Shown one piece after another: positions 1 through 5,357 of a stretch of 13,120 bases of DNA. The translations under genes and the position numbers were made by a program. The DNA comes from Crocinitomicaceae bacterium. Lineage in GTDB: Bacteria > Bacteroidota > Bacteroidia > Flavobacteriales_D > Crocinitomicaceae. Every line of letters starts with the position of its first letter. The stretch's first letter is position 1. The notes below the pieces were generated by a model. It searched no databases, had not been told where the DNA came from, and was given only the letters and a program-made list of their open reading frames with translations. Location: contig JAURHO010000032.1 in NCBI GenBank assembly GCA_030833265.1, forward strand, positions 1-13,120. The letters are read 5' to 3'.

Positions 1-597
1 AGCTATCACCATCCGCGCTTCTTAACGTTTCAAAATCTCATCCCCGATAGAAATGGGGCTTTTTTCCTGGTTTTAACCAAAGCAACTAATGCCGCCAAAA
101 GCAAGGCTCAAGTACTCTCTAAATCAGCTCTTTTAGCCGGCACTCAAGGGCAGGAGCAGTTTTTCTACAAGAAGCTATCTATCTTCAAGCAAATACCAGC
201 CGAAACTTACTTGTGGTTCTCATTGCTCATAAACCTTGTTTTGTTTTTGCTTTTATTCTACATCAGACGCGTTCATAAAACAGATTGGTACAAAAGACGC
301 AACGCCGTTTTAAAGAGTAGTGAATTTTCAGACCTAGAATGGCGCTGTATCACGCTCATTCATCAGCATGGCAGCATTGAGCTCTCTGCACTCAATGACC
401 TCTTTGATGAAGAACAACTTTCTTTTGAAACCCTTAAAAAACGCCGCGAAAGCTTCATCAAGGCCTTGCGCACCAAGATTGCCTTGCTAACTGCACTTGA
501 TGTAGACGATATTTTATTTGAAACCAAGCATCCGGTAGATAAACGCATGAAAGTCATCAACTGGAGTAACCAACTGGAAATCAACCCAAAAGATTAA
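1..597 (+). CDS. Membrane-anchored protein with winged-helix-like C-terminal domain (5' truncated)
   Basis: The reading frame is open from the first base of the window to the TAA at 595-597, so this is the last 198 codons of a gene that begins outside. The TTG at 211 could be read as a start, but coding-like sequence continues upstream of it and it lies right before a membrane segment, so I reject it as the start. One hydrophobic segment, rich in Leu and Phe, spans roughly codons 72-88 and ends in a basic stretch (RRVHKTDWYKRR), as expected for a single anchor with the C-terminus in the cytoplasm. The C-terminal ~90 residues (from SDLEWRCI onward) look all-helical with short terminal strands (DILFETKHP, MKVINW), resembling a winged helix. 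I do not recognise the family. A membrane-bound signalling or regulatory protein is possible but is inference only. Confidence 0.7.
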   Translation, partial: SYHHPRFLTFQNLIPDRNGAFFLVLTKATNAAKSKAQVLSKSALLAGTQGQEQFFYKKLSIFKQIPAETYLWFSLLINLVLFLLLFYIRRVHKTDWYKRRNAVLKSSEFSDLEWRCITLIHQHGSIELSALNDLFDEEQLSFETLKKRRESFIKALRTKIALLTALDVDDILFETKHPVDKRMKVINWSNQLEINPKD

Positions 598-665
598 GGC
601 AACCCTATTTACTTCTTTTTATCTTGAAAGCTAAGGCAACCTTTTCTAAACACTTCGCATCTTTG
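596..665 (+). promoter_or_regulatory. Putative promoter region of the WecA-like gene, with tandem AAGGCAACC boxes
   Basis: AAGGCAACC occurs twice, at 596-604 and 633-641. Each is followed after 15-16 bases by a YATCTT element (TATCTT 620-625; CATCTT 658-663). The second element is part of CATCTTTG (658-665), one mismatch from the Bacteroidota -7 consensus TAnnTTTG, and lies 23 bases before the start codon. The region may therefore hold a housekeeping promoter, or two tandem promoters with GGCAACC acting as an ECF-like -35 box. The choice cannot be made from sequence alone. Confidence 0.35.
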
Positions 666-688
666 TATCACCAAACACTTTTTACTTC

Positions 689-1792
689 ATGACACTCTAT
701 ATCCTCTTTGTCCTGATGTTATTTTTCACGGGTGGCTTTGTCATCACGTATTACCTGACGCCCGTCATCATGAATGTGGTCAAGGTACGCCGCCTCTTTG
801 AAAAACGCAACGAACGCAGTTCGCACAGCCAAATGGTGCCGAGTTTTGGAGGCATCTCCTTTTTCATTGTTTTTGTGCTGGCCATTTCTTTTGCAGAGCA
901 ATTCTTTATAACAGGCAGGGCTTATTACATGATTCCGGCAGCCCTCATTATTTTCATGATAGGCCTCAAAGATGACCTCACGGGTGTTGGCCCACGCAAT
1001 AAAATCTTCGGGCAGCTTTTAGCCACCACTATTTTGTTCTTGTCATCTGACTTTCAAATTACGCAGCTCAATGGCTTTTTAGGTATCCATGACATCTATT
1101 TGTGGGTGTCTATTCCGTTGGCATTTGCGGTGGTTATTTTCTTTATCAATGCCTATAACCTTATTGATGGTATTGATGGGCTTTCTTCTTCCTTGGCCTG
1201 TTATTTCTTCGCCTTTTTTGCTTGGTTTTATTTACAGCGCCAAGATTACACCATGATGATGGTTTGTATGGCTTTTGTAGGGATGTTCTTAGCTTTCTTG
1301 CGCTATAACCTCAGTACAGACAAAAAAATATTCATGGGAGACACCGGCTCGATGTTTATTGGTTTTATTCTGTCAGCGTTGGTCATTGAGATCATGGCGA
1401 GTGATTACCCTACTTACATCAAAACCATTCAACCCAGCAATGTGCCGCATTTACTGATCGGGATGCTCTATATTCCAGTTTTTGACTCCATTCGTATTTT
1501 CATTGCCCGTGCGTCTGAAGGGAAGTCACCTTTTGCGCCAGACCGCACACATATTCATCACCTCTTGATGGATTATCATGGTTGGAACCACCGTAAAACT
1601 TCAGCTACCATTGTAGTTATTAATATTGGTATTTGCTTATTGGTTTGGCAAACAGCTGTGCACGCACCGCAATGGGCCGTTGTTTCGGTCTTGTTGGGTC
1701 TTGGTATTGGCCTTTCTCTTTACCTGCGTAACCTGCGCCGTGTGATCGAGGTTAGAAAAGTAGTAAAGGCCAAGAAAGAAGTGAAGAGTTAG
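689..1792 (+). CDS. WecA/MraY-family polyprenyl-phosphate sugar-1-phosphate transferase (GT4)
   Basis: This 367-residue polytopic membrane protein should transfer a UDP-sugar's phospho-sugar (in WecA, GlcNAc-1-phosphate) to undecaprenyl phosphate on the cytoplasmic face, the first step of O-antigen, capsule or similar glycan assembly. Visible family motifs in order: SHSQMVPSFGGI near residues 45-56, the Mg-binding Asp pair in GLKDDLTGVG (D95, D96), NAYNLIDGIDGL (154-165) with N157, D160 and D163, FMGDTGSMFIGF (215-226), and PDRTHIHHLL (284-293). The PDRTHIHH loop is typical of the WecA branch rather than MraY. About ten hydrophobic segments cover the length, and the tail is short and Lys-rich. 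The ATG at 689 gives a normal family N-terminus starting directly with a membrane helix. It is followed by a strong terminator. The exact sugar and the glycan served cannot be told, so no symbol is given. Confidence 0.9.
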   Translation: MTLYILFVLMLFFTGGFVITYYLTPVIMNVVKVRRLFEKRNERSSHSQMVPSFGGISFFIVFVLAISFAEQFFITGRAYYMIPAALIIFMIGLKDDLTGVGPRNKIFGQLLATTILFLSSDFQITQLNGFLGIHDIYLWVSIPLAFAVVIFFINAYNLIDGIDGLSSSLACYFFAFFAWFYLQRQDYTMMMVCMAFVGMFLAFLRYNLSTDKKIFMGDTGSMFIGFILSALVIEIMASDYPTYIKTIQPSNVPHLLIGMLYIPVFDSIRIFIARASEGKSPFAPDRTHIHHLLMDYHGWNHRKTSATIVVINIGICLLVWQTAVHAPQWAVVSVLLGLGIGLSLYLRNLRRVIEVRKVVKAKKEVKS

Positions 1793-1804
1793 TAATTACA
1801 TTTT

Positions 1805-1826
1805 ACTTCTTTTGATTGAAAGAAGT
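1805..1826 (+). repeat. Small inverted repeat after the WecA-like gene
   Basis: Eight-base arms ACTTCTTT (1805-1812) and AAAGAAGT (1819-1826) form a perfect inverted repeat around a 6-base loop, 12 bases after the stop codon and just before the main terminator. It could be an accessory hairpin at the 3' end of the transcript. TTTACTTCTTTT is also found at 608-619, just before this gene. Confidence 0.4.
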
Positions 1827-1833
1827 AGGTTTC

Positions 1834-1868
1834 AAAAAAAAAGCCGTGTCATTTGACACGGCTTTTTT
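1834..1868. terminator. Bidirectional rho-independent terminator
   Basis: A perfect GC-rich stem GCCGTGTC (1843-1850) / GACACGGC (1855-1862) closes an ATTT loop. It is preceded by nine A (1834-1842) and followed by six T (1863-1868), so it reads as an intrinsic terminator on both strands. It lies between two convergent genes, the WecA-like gene on plus and the beta-barrel gene on minus, and should end both transcripts. Confidence 0.92.
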
Positions 1869-1891
1869 GTTGATTGATAAAAGTTAAAATA

Positions 1892-2410
1892 TTAGAATGC
1901 TCTGCGAATACCAACTACTGCATTGACGTAGTTTTTCATTTGAGATTCTGTCTTTTTATTGTTGTTGAGCGTGAAATCAAGCGTAAGTTGTGTTTTCTCG
2001 GTGAGTTGCATGGTTGGTGTGATACCGATAGTGCGGTTCCAAGCGTCATCGCCACGGAAATAATAACCGTCGTTGTACATGGCATTGCTATTATTGATCC
2101 AACCTAAGCCAGTATGTACATCGAGACCAAACTTTGAAGGCGCTTCAGAAAGCAAAGGCATCAGGTGAAAGTTAGCCTGCAAACCAGCACGCTTGATTCT
2201 TTCTTCACCAACGAAATCGTAGTTGAAGTCTAGGCGCGCACCAACAACTTTGTTGAAGTCATAAGTAGTACCAACGTTTACGCTGACACCGTAGCCAACT
2301 GCATCAGAAATATTCCAAAGGTGACCACCAACGCCAGCCTGAAAATTCCATCCTTGGGCAAAAGCATTTGCTGAAAGCACGATGCCCACGAGTGTAAATA
2401 ATTTTTTCAT
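1892..2410 (-). CDS. Small outer-membrane beta-barrel protein
   Basis: The 172-residue product begins with a clear signal peptide (MKKLFTLVGIVLSANAFA, probable cleavage before QG at residue 19). The mature part alternates short polar turns with amphipathic strands, such as the VGVSVN/ARLDFNYDFVG-type patterns, and ends in Phe (GIRRAF), as is common for barrels recognised by the BAM machinery. It resembles the 'outer membrane beta-barrel' porin-like proteins that are abundant in Bacteroidota. About 150 mature residues would suit an 8-strand barrel. No enzyme motif is visible. It is convergent with the WecA-like gene across the shared terminator and divergent from the gene at 2553. Function unknown; it could be structural or a small porin. 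Confidence 0.82.
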   Translation of the reverse strand: MKKLFTLVGIVLSANAFAQGWNFQAGVGGHLWNISDAVGYGVSVNVGTTYDFNKVVGARLDFNYDFVGEERIKRAGLQANFHLMPLLSEAPSKFGLDVHTGLGWINNSNAMYNDGYYFRGDDAWNRTIGITPTMQLTEKTQLTLDFTLNNNKKTESQMKNYVNAVVGIRRAF

Positions 2411-2425
2411 TGTTTGTTTTTTGTT

Positions 2426-2459
2426 TAAAGTTACTCAAATACCAGCAAGCATACGGCAA
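2426..2459 (-). promoter_or_regulatory. Possible promoter of the small beta-barrel gene
   Basis: On the minus strand TAACTTTA (2426-2433) is one mismatch from the TAnnTTTG -7 box, and a TTG (2457-2459) lies 23 bases further upstream, within the range reported for the -33 element. The predicted transcript would start only about 10 bases before the start codon. The match is weak. Confidence 0.3.
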
Positions 2460-2488
2460 AACAACGCCTAGGTTTCAGATTATTTAAG

Positions 2489-2514
2489 GTTACCCTATTT
2501 TGAGATAGGGTTAC
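2489..2514. promoter_or_regulatory. Inverted repeat in a divergent promoter region, candidate operator
   Basis: GTTACCCTAT (2489-2498) and ATAGGGTTAC (2505-2514) are 10-base arms with a single mismatch, separated by six bases. The element lies between two divergently transcribed outer-membrane protein genes, 38 bases before the plus-strand start. There is no T-tract, so it does not look like a terminator; a binding site for a dimeric regulator is the simplest reading. Confidence 0.45.
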
Positions 2515-2552
2515 GCTTAGTATAAATCCATGAGATTGCTTAATTTTAACTC

Positions 2553-3314
2553 ATGAATAGCCGCAATTTCATCACTTTATTTATTTTAAGTTTCATTGCC
2601 AATTTCACTAACGCCCAGGTCTCAGGCTCCGGCCCAGTGGGTATTCCTGTAGTGGGAGTGCATTACGGTGGTGCTTTTTCAGGTGGTGATCTTGCAGAAC
2701 GCTACGGCTATTTTAACCGAGTGGGTTTTACTGCTGGCTACAAACTCAAGAGTAACTGGAGTTTTGGCCTAGAGTCTGACTTCTGGTTTTCCGAAAATGT
2801 CAAATTAACAGGTCTTTTTGATCATCTACTAGATGCCAATGGCAACATCACCAATGACATCGGCATGCCAGCTTCAGTGCTGGTGTATCCGCGTGGTGTA
2901 CATGCCAACGGTTATATTGGGCGCGTGTTTCCACTCAATGAGCGCAACCAAAATAGCGGCATTCTAGTTCAGTTTGGCGCCGGTTATATGCTGCATCATT
3001 TGCGCATCGAAACCAATGACAACGTCGTGCCTGTCTTAGAACTCGATTACAAAAAGGGCTATGACCGGCTAACAACTGGCATCAATACCCAACAATTTGT
3101 CGGCTACTCATTCTTGAATAACAAAGGCGCCTACAGTTTTTATGTGGGCCTTTATTTTCAACAAGGCTTCACCCACAACCGCCGCACCATCAACTTTGAC
3201 CAACCCGACATCCCAGTTTCCACAGCCCTGCGCCTCGACCTTCAAACTGGCTTTCGCCTCGGTTGGTACATCCCGTTTTATTCTTCTGAGCCAAGAGATT
3301 TTTATTATAATTAA
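2553..3314 (+). CDS. Secreted outer-membrane beta-barrel protein, conserved Bacteroidota family of unknown function
   Basis: The 253-residue product has a signal peptide with probable cleavage after TNA (residue 21) before QVSGSG. The mature protein contains repeated amphipathic beta strands with aromatic girdles: VGFTAGYKLKSNWSFGLES, the GAGYMLHHLRI region, and GAYSFYVGLYFQQGFTHNRR, ending LGWYIPFYSSEPRDFYYN. The combination of a Gly-rich N-terminus with GGDLAERYG, KSNWSFG, KGYDRLT and FTHNRR fits, from memory, a conserved Bacteroidota beta-barrel family with no assigned role. It lies upstream of waaA, separated only by the toxin-antitoxin pair, so the original neighbour was probably waaA and a link to lipopolysaccharide biogenesis is conceivable but unproven. 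The final residues after PFY are not a classic barrel C-terminus. Confidence 0.82.
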   Translation: MNSRNFITLFILSFIANFTNAQVSGSGPVGIPVVGVHYGGAFSGGDLAERYGYFNRVGFTAGYKLKSNWSFGLESDFWFSENVKLTGLFDHLLDANGNITNDIGMPASVLVYPRGVHANGYIGRVFPLNERNQNSGILVQFGAGYMLHHLRIETNDNVVPVLELDYKKGYDRLTTGINTQQFVGYSFLNNKGAYSFYVGLYFQQGFTHNRRTINFDQPDIPVSTALRLDLQTGFRLGWYIPFYSSEPRDFYYN

Positions 3315-3334
3315 TAAATGCGAATAACGTTTTG

Positions 3335-3358
3335 TTTTTGTGGATATTTCCACAAAAA
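3335..3358. promoter_or_regulatory. Perfect palindrome upstream of the toxin-antitoxin pair, candidate HigA operator
   Basis: TTTTTGTGGA (3335-3344) and TCCACAAAAA (3349-3358) are perfect 10-base arms around TATT. The palindrome lies 32 bases before the toxin start codon in the only gap upstream of the pair. Antitoxins of the HigA type bind such palindromes to repress their own operon. On the plus strand the arm is followed by A/G-rich sequence rather than T, so a terminator for the preceding gene is unlikely. Confidence 0.55.
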
Positions 3359-3381
3359 GGAAACATATAAGTTACATTTAT

Positions 3382-3389
3382 TAAATTTG
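3382..3389 (+). promoter_or_regulatory. Exact TAnnTTTG element abutting the toxin start codon
   Basis: TAAATTTG matches the Bacteroidota -7 consensus exactly and ends one base before the ATG at 3391. If it is used, transcription would begin at or just inside the first codons, so the toxin would be leaderless or the element would be a relic. No TTG is seen at -33. A similar TAAATTCG occurs at 4022-4029, before waaA. Confidence 0.3.
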
Positions 3390-3390
3390 C

Positions 3391-3735
3391 ATGAAGGTTA
3401 GGGAAGTTGTTGCTTATGGAAATCACTTCGAAGCGTTTTTGTTACAGCAGCCGATTAAGGTTCAAAACAAGATATACAAAGTAATTGAAGCCGTAGAAAT
3501 TCTTGAAAGAGTTCCTCGAAATTATTTGAAATCGATTAAGAACGAACCAGGTTTGTTTGAAGTTAGGATTCAATTGGCAACAAATATCTGGAGAGTGTTC
3601 TGTTTTTTTGATGAGGATCGACTCGTAATATTACTGAATGGCTTCGTAAAAAAAACACAAAAAACGCCAAGGATTGAAATTCAACGCGCCACTAAACTAA
3701 TGAAAGAATATTATGGAAACAGAACGAGGAAATAA
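3391..3735 (+). CDS. higB: HigB-like toxin of a type II toxin-antitoxin module (RelE-superfamily, Gp49/DUF891-like)
   Basis: The 114-residue product matches the Gp49-like HigB family: an N-terminal strand (MKVREVVAY), a helical part (VQNKIYKVIEAVEILERVP), then the family signature of a short strand with GLFEVRIQ (54-61), NIWRVFCFFD (65-74), LVILLNGFVKKTQKTP (78-93) and a C-terminal helix ending LMKEYY. Family members are ribosome-associated mRNA interferases that halt translation. The length is normal and all core elements are present, so it looks intact. It overlaps the antitoxin gene by 23 bases, giving the toxin-first order typical of higBA. It is probably autoregulated through the palindrome at 3335-3358. 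The gene is visibly richer in A and T than waaA or the metal cluster, consistent with acquisition by transfer. Family confident; activity inferred. Confidence 0.9.
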   Translation: MKVREVVAYGNHFEAFLLQQPIKVQNKIYKVIEAVEILERVPRNYLKSIKNEPGLFEVRIQLATNIWRVFCFFDEDRLVILLNGFVKKTQKTPRIEIQRATKLMKEYYGNRTRK

Positions 3736-4024
3736 ATTGACTACTTGGAAGCAAATCAAGGATAATGTTTACGGTGAAGTTGGTACCAATAGAAGGGATG
3801 AATTAGAGCGAGATTTTGAATCGTTTAAGATTGGTTTGTTGTTGAAAAAAGCCCGTGAAGAAAAAAACTTAACCCAAGAACAATTGGCTCAAATTGTAGA
3901 GAAAAAAAGAACCTTTATTTCAAGGCTAGAAAACGATGGCAGTAACATGACACTTAAAACCCTCTTTGAAATTGTTGAAAAGGGTTTGGGCGGCAAAGTT
4001 CAGATATCGATACAATTCGAGTAA
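3713..4024 (+). CDS. higA: HigA-like XRE-family antitoxin
   Basis: The 103-residue protein has an N-terminal TWKQIKDNVYGEVGTNRRDELERDF-type region usual in antitoxins paired with Gp49-like toxins, then an XRE helix-turn-helix (about 42-92) with LTQEQLAQIVEKKRTFISRL (53-72) as its core. It should bind and neutralise the upstream toxin and repress the operon. The ATG at 3713 overlaps the toxin 3' end by 23 bases. A TTG at 3737, two bases after the toxin stop, would also give a family-like N-terminus (TTWKQ) and is the alternative start. The stop is only 19 bases before the waaA start, so read-through into waaA is likely. A few C-terminal residues (KVQISIQFE) form a probable strand. Confidence 0.9.
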   Translation: METERGNKLTTWKQIKDNVYGEVGTNRRDELERDFESFKIGLLLKKAREEKNLTQEQLAQIVEKKRTFISRLENDGSNMTLKTLFEIVEKGLGGKVQISIQFE

Positions 4025-4043
4025 ATTCGCTTCAATTCCTTTT

Positions 4044-5357
4044 ATGAGCTTCATTTATCAGTTGTCTATTTTTGTCTACTCCCAACTTTTGAAGTTGGTG
4101 GCGCTTTGGCATCCGAAAGCCAAAAGCATGGTGGAGGGCAGAAAGCAAGCACTTGGAATTTTGAAGCAAGTTCCAAAAGGCCCAAAAAAACGCTTTTGGT
4201 TTCATTGCGCCTCGTTAGGTGAATACGACATGGCGCTGCCGCTCATTGAGGCGTGCAAGGCAGCAAATCCTGAGCTCGAGATTTTTGTGAGTTTTTATTC
4301 GCCATCTGGCATGCAGCACTATCACAAGCGCGGTTTTGAGCCCACTGCGGTTTTTTATTTGCCGGCAGACACCATGCGTCAGATGAAGGAGCTTGTCGAG
4401 GCCGTTCAGGCAGATCGGCTCTATTTATTAAAATACGAGTTTTGGCCAAGTCTTTTGGCTGTTGCGAAAAAAGCAAAACTTGAGGTGCTGGCTGTTTCTA
4501 CAATTTTGCGCCCTTCGCAAGTCTATTTCAAATGGTACGGCGGTATTTTTAGAAAAGCGCTTCGAAATGTGGGTAATTTTGCCGTTCAAAACAAGGCTAC
4601 TCAAGAATTGCTTTTAGCTTTAGGTATTGCAGCACCACAAATTGAAATACTCGGGGATTTGCGCTGGAACCGCGTTTTTGCAGCAAAAGAGAAAGCCCTT
4701 GCCAACCCCATTATTGAAAGTTTCAAAGCGAACCAACCCTTATTCATACTTGGCAGCAGTTGGCCTGAAGAGGAAAGTATATTAGCTTCTTATTTGAGAG
4801 CAATTGAAAACCAAAATCCAGTTTCAACTTTTAAAATTTTAATTGCCCCTCACGATCTATCGAAAGGTCATTTAGAAGATTTGAAGTCAAAATTCCCAGG
4901 TGCGGTGTTTTATTCTGAATTCTTGAAAAATCAAGAGAAGGAGTATGAAAAGGTTGAAAATGAATTCAATAATTTTCAAATTGAGAGATCCTTCTCCTCA
5001 TCAAATCATACCATCTTAAGTGAAGTAGGAATCTTTATTTTGGACACTATAGGCCAACTCAGTGCGGCCTATCAGTATGGTAATTTTGCTTTTGTAGGCG
5101 GTGGTTTCAGTGGGAGTTTACACAATATTTTGGAGCCTGCGGCTTATGGCTTGCCTATTTTGTTTGGCTCAAAGCACAGTAAATTTCCGGAGGCGCAACA
5201 ATTAATCGATTTAGGTTTTGCAAAAGAAGTTTGCAATGTAACCGAGCTTGAAAACGGTTTGAAGCACTTTGCGCTGTGGGATGCACAGCATAAAAACCAA
5301 ATGATGAGTCAGGTGCAAGACCTGAAGGCGCACATTTCTGAGCGATTACTTTCTTAG
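4044..5357 (+). CDS. waaA: 3-deoxy-D-manno-octulosonic acid (KDO) transferase
   Basis: WaaA (KdtA, GT30) transfers KDO from CMP-KDO to the lipid A precursor at the inner membrane. The frame is open further upstream to 3966 (TTG), but that would overlap higA. The ATG at 4044 gives the family N-terminus: a hydrophobic helix (FIYQLSIFVYSQLLKLVAL) then PKAKSMVEGRK. Key motifs: HCASLGEYDMALPL (54-66), whose Glu60 corresponds to the catalytic base in the ASxGE motif; YEFWPSLL (131-138); GSSWPEEE (237-244); IAPHD (267-271); and VGGGFSGSLHNILEPAAYGL (351-370), the donor-binding signature. Residues about 292-325, charged and Ser-rich, look like an insertion before GIFILDTIG. The 437-residue length is slightly long for the family. 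The stop codon overlaps the convergent purF-like stop. It probably follows the beta-barrel gene ancestrally; the toxin-antitoxin pair now intervenes. Confidence 0.95.
   Translation: MSFIYQLSIFVYSQLLKLVALWHPKAKSMVEGRKQALGILKQVPKGPKKRFWFHCASLGEYDMALPLIEACKAANPELEIFVSFYSPSGMQHYHKRGFEPTAVFYLPADTMRQMKELVEAVQADRLYLLKYEFWPSLLAVAKKAKLEVLAVSTILRPSQVYFKWYGGIFRKALRNVGNFAVQNKATQELLLALGIAAPQIEILGDLRWNRVFAAKEKALANPIIESFKANQPLFILGSSWPEEESILASYLRAIENQNPVSTFKILIAPHDLSKGHLEDLKSKFPGAVFYSEFLKNQEKEYEKVENEFNNFQIERSFSSSNHTILSEVGIFILDTIGQLSAAYQYGNFAFVGGGFSGSLHNILEPAAYGLPILFGSKHSKFPEAQQLIDLGFAKEVCNVTELENGLKHFALWDAQHKNQMMSQVQDLKAHISERLLS

Noticed and set aside
211..597. TTG at 211 as the start of the first gene
   Set aside because: The same frame is open and coding-like back to base 1, and the TTG lies right at the membrane segment, so the gene is simply cut by the window edge.
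1874..2107. Plus-strand open frame opposite the small beta-barrel gene
   Set aside because: It is antisense to a gene with a clear signal peptide and barrel pattern, and its translation shows no recognisable features.
3335..3358. The palindrome as a terminator of the beta-barrel gene
   Set aside because: On the plus strand the second arm is followed by A and G, with no T-tract; a regulator-binding site fits better.
3108..3426. Minus-strand open frames across the end of the beta-barrel gene and the toxin promoter
   Set aside because: They are antisense to the beta-barrel coding sequence and cross the palindrome and the toxin start; translations show no signal peptide or family motif.
3966..4043. 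Upstream TTG extension of waaA overlapping higA
   Set aside because: The extra 26 residues do not resemble a WaaA N-terminus, while the ATG at 4044 gives the normal membrane helix followed by PKAKSMVEGRK.
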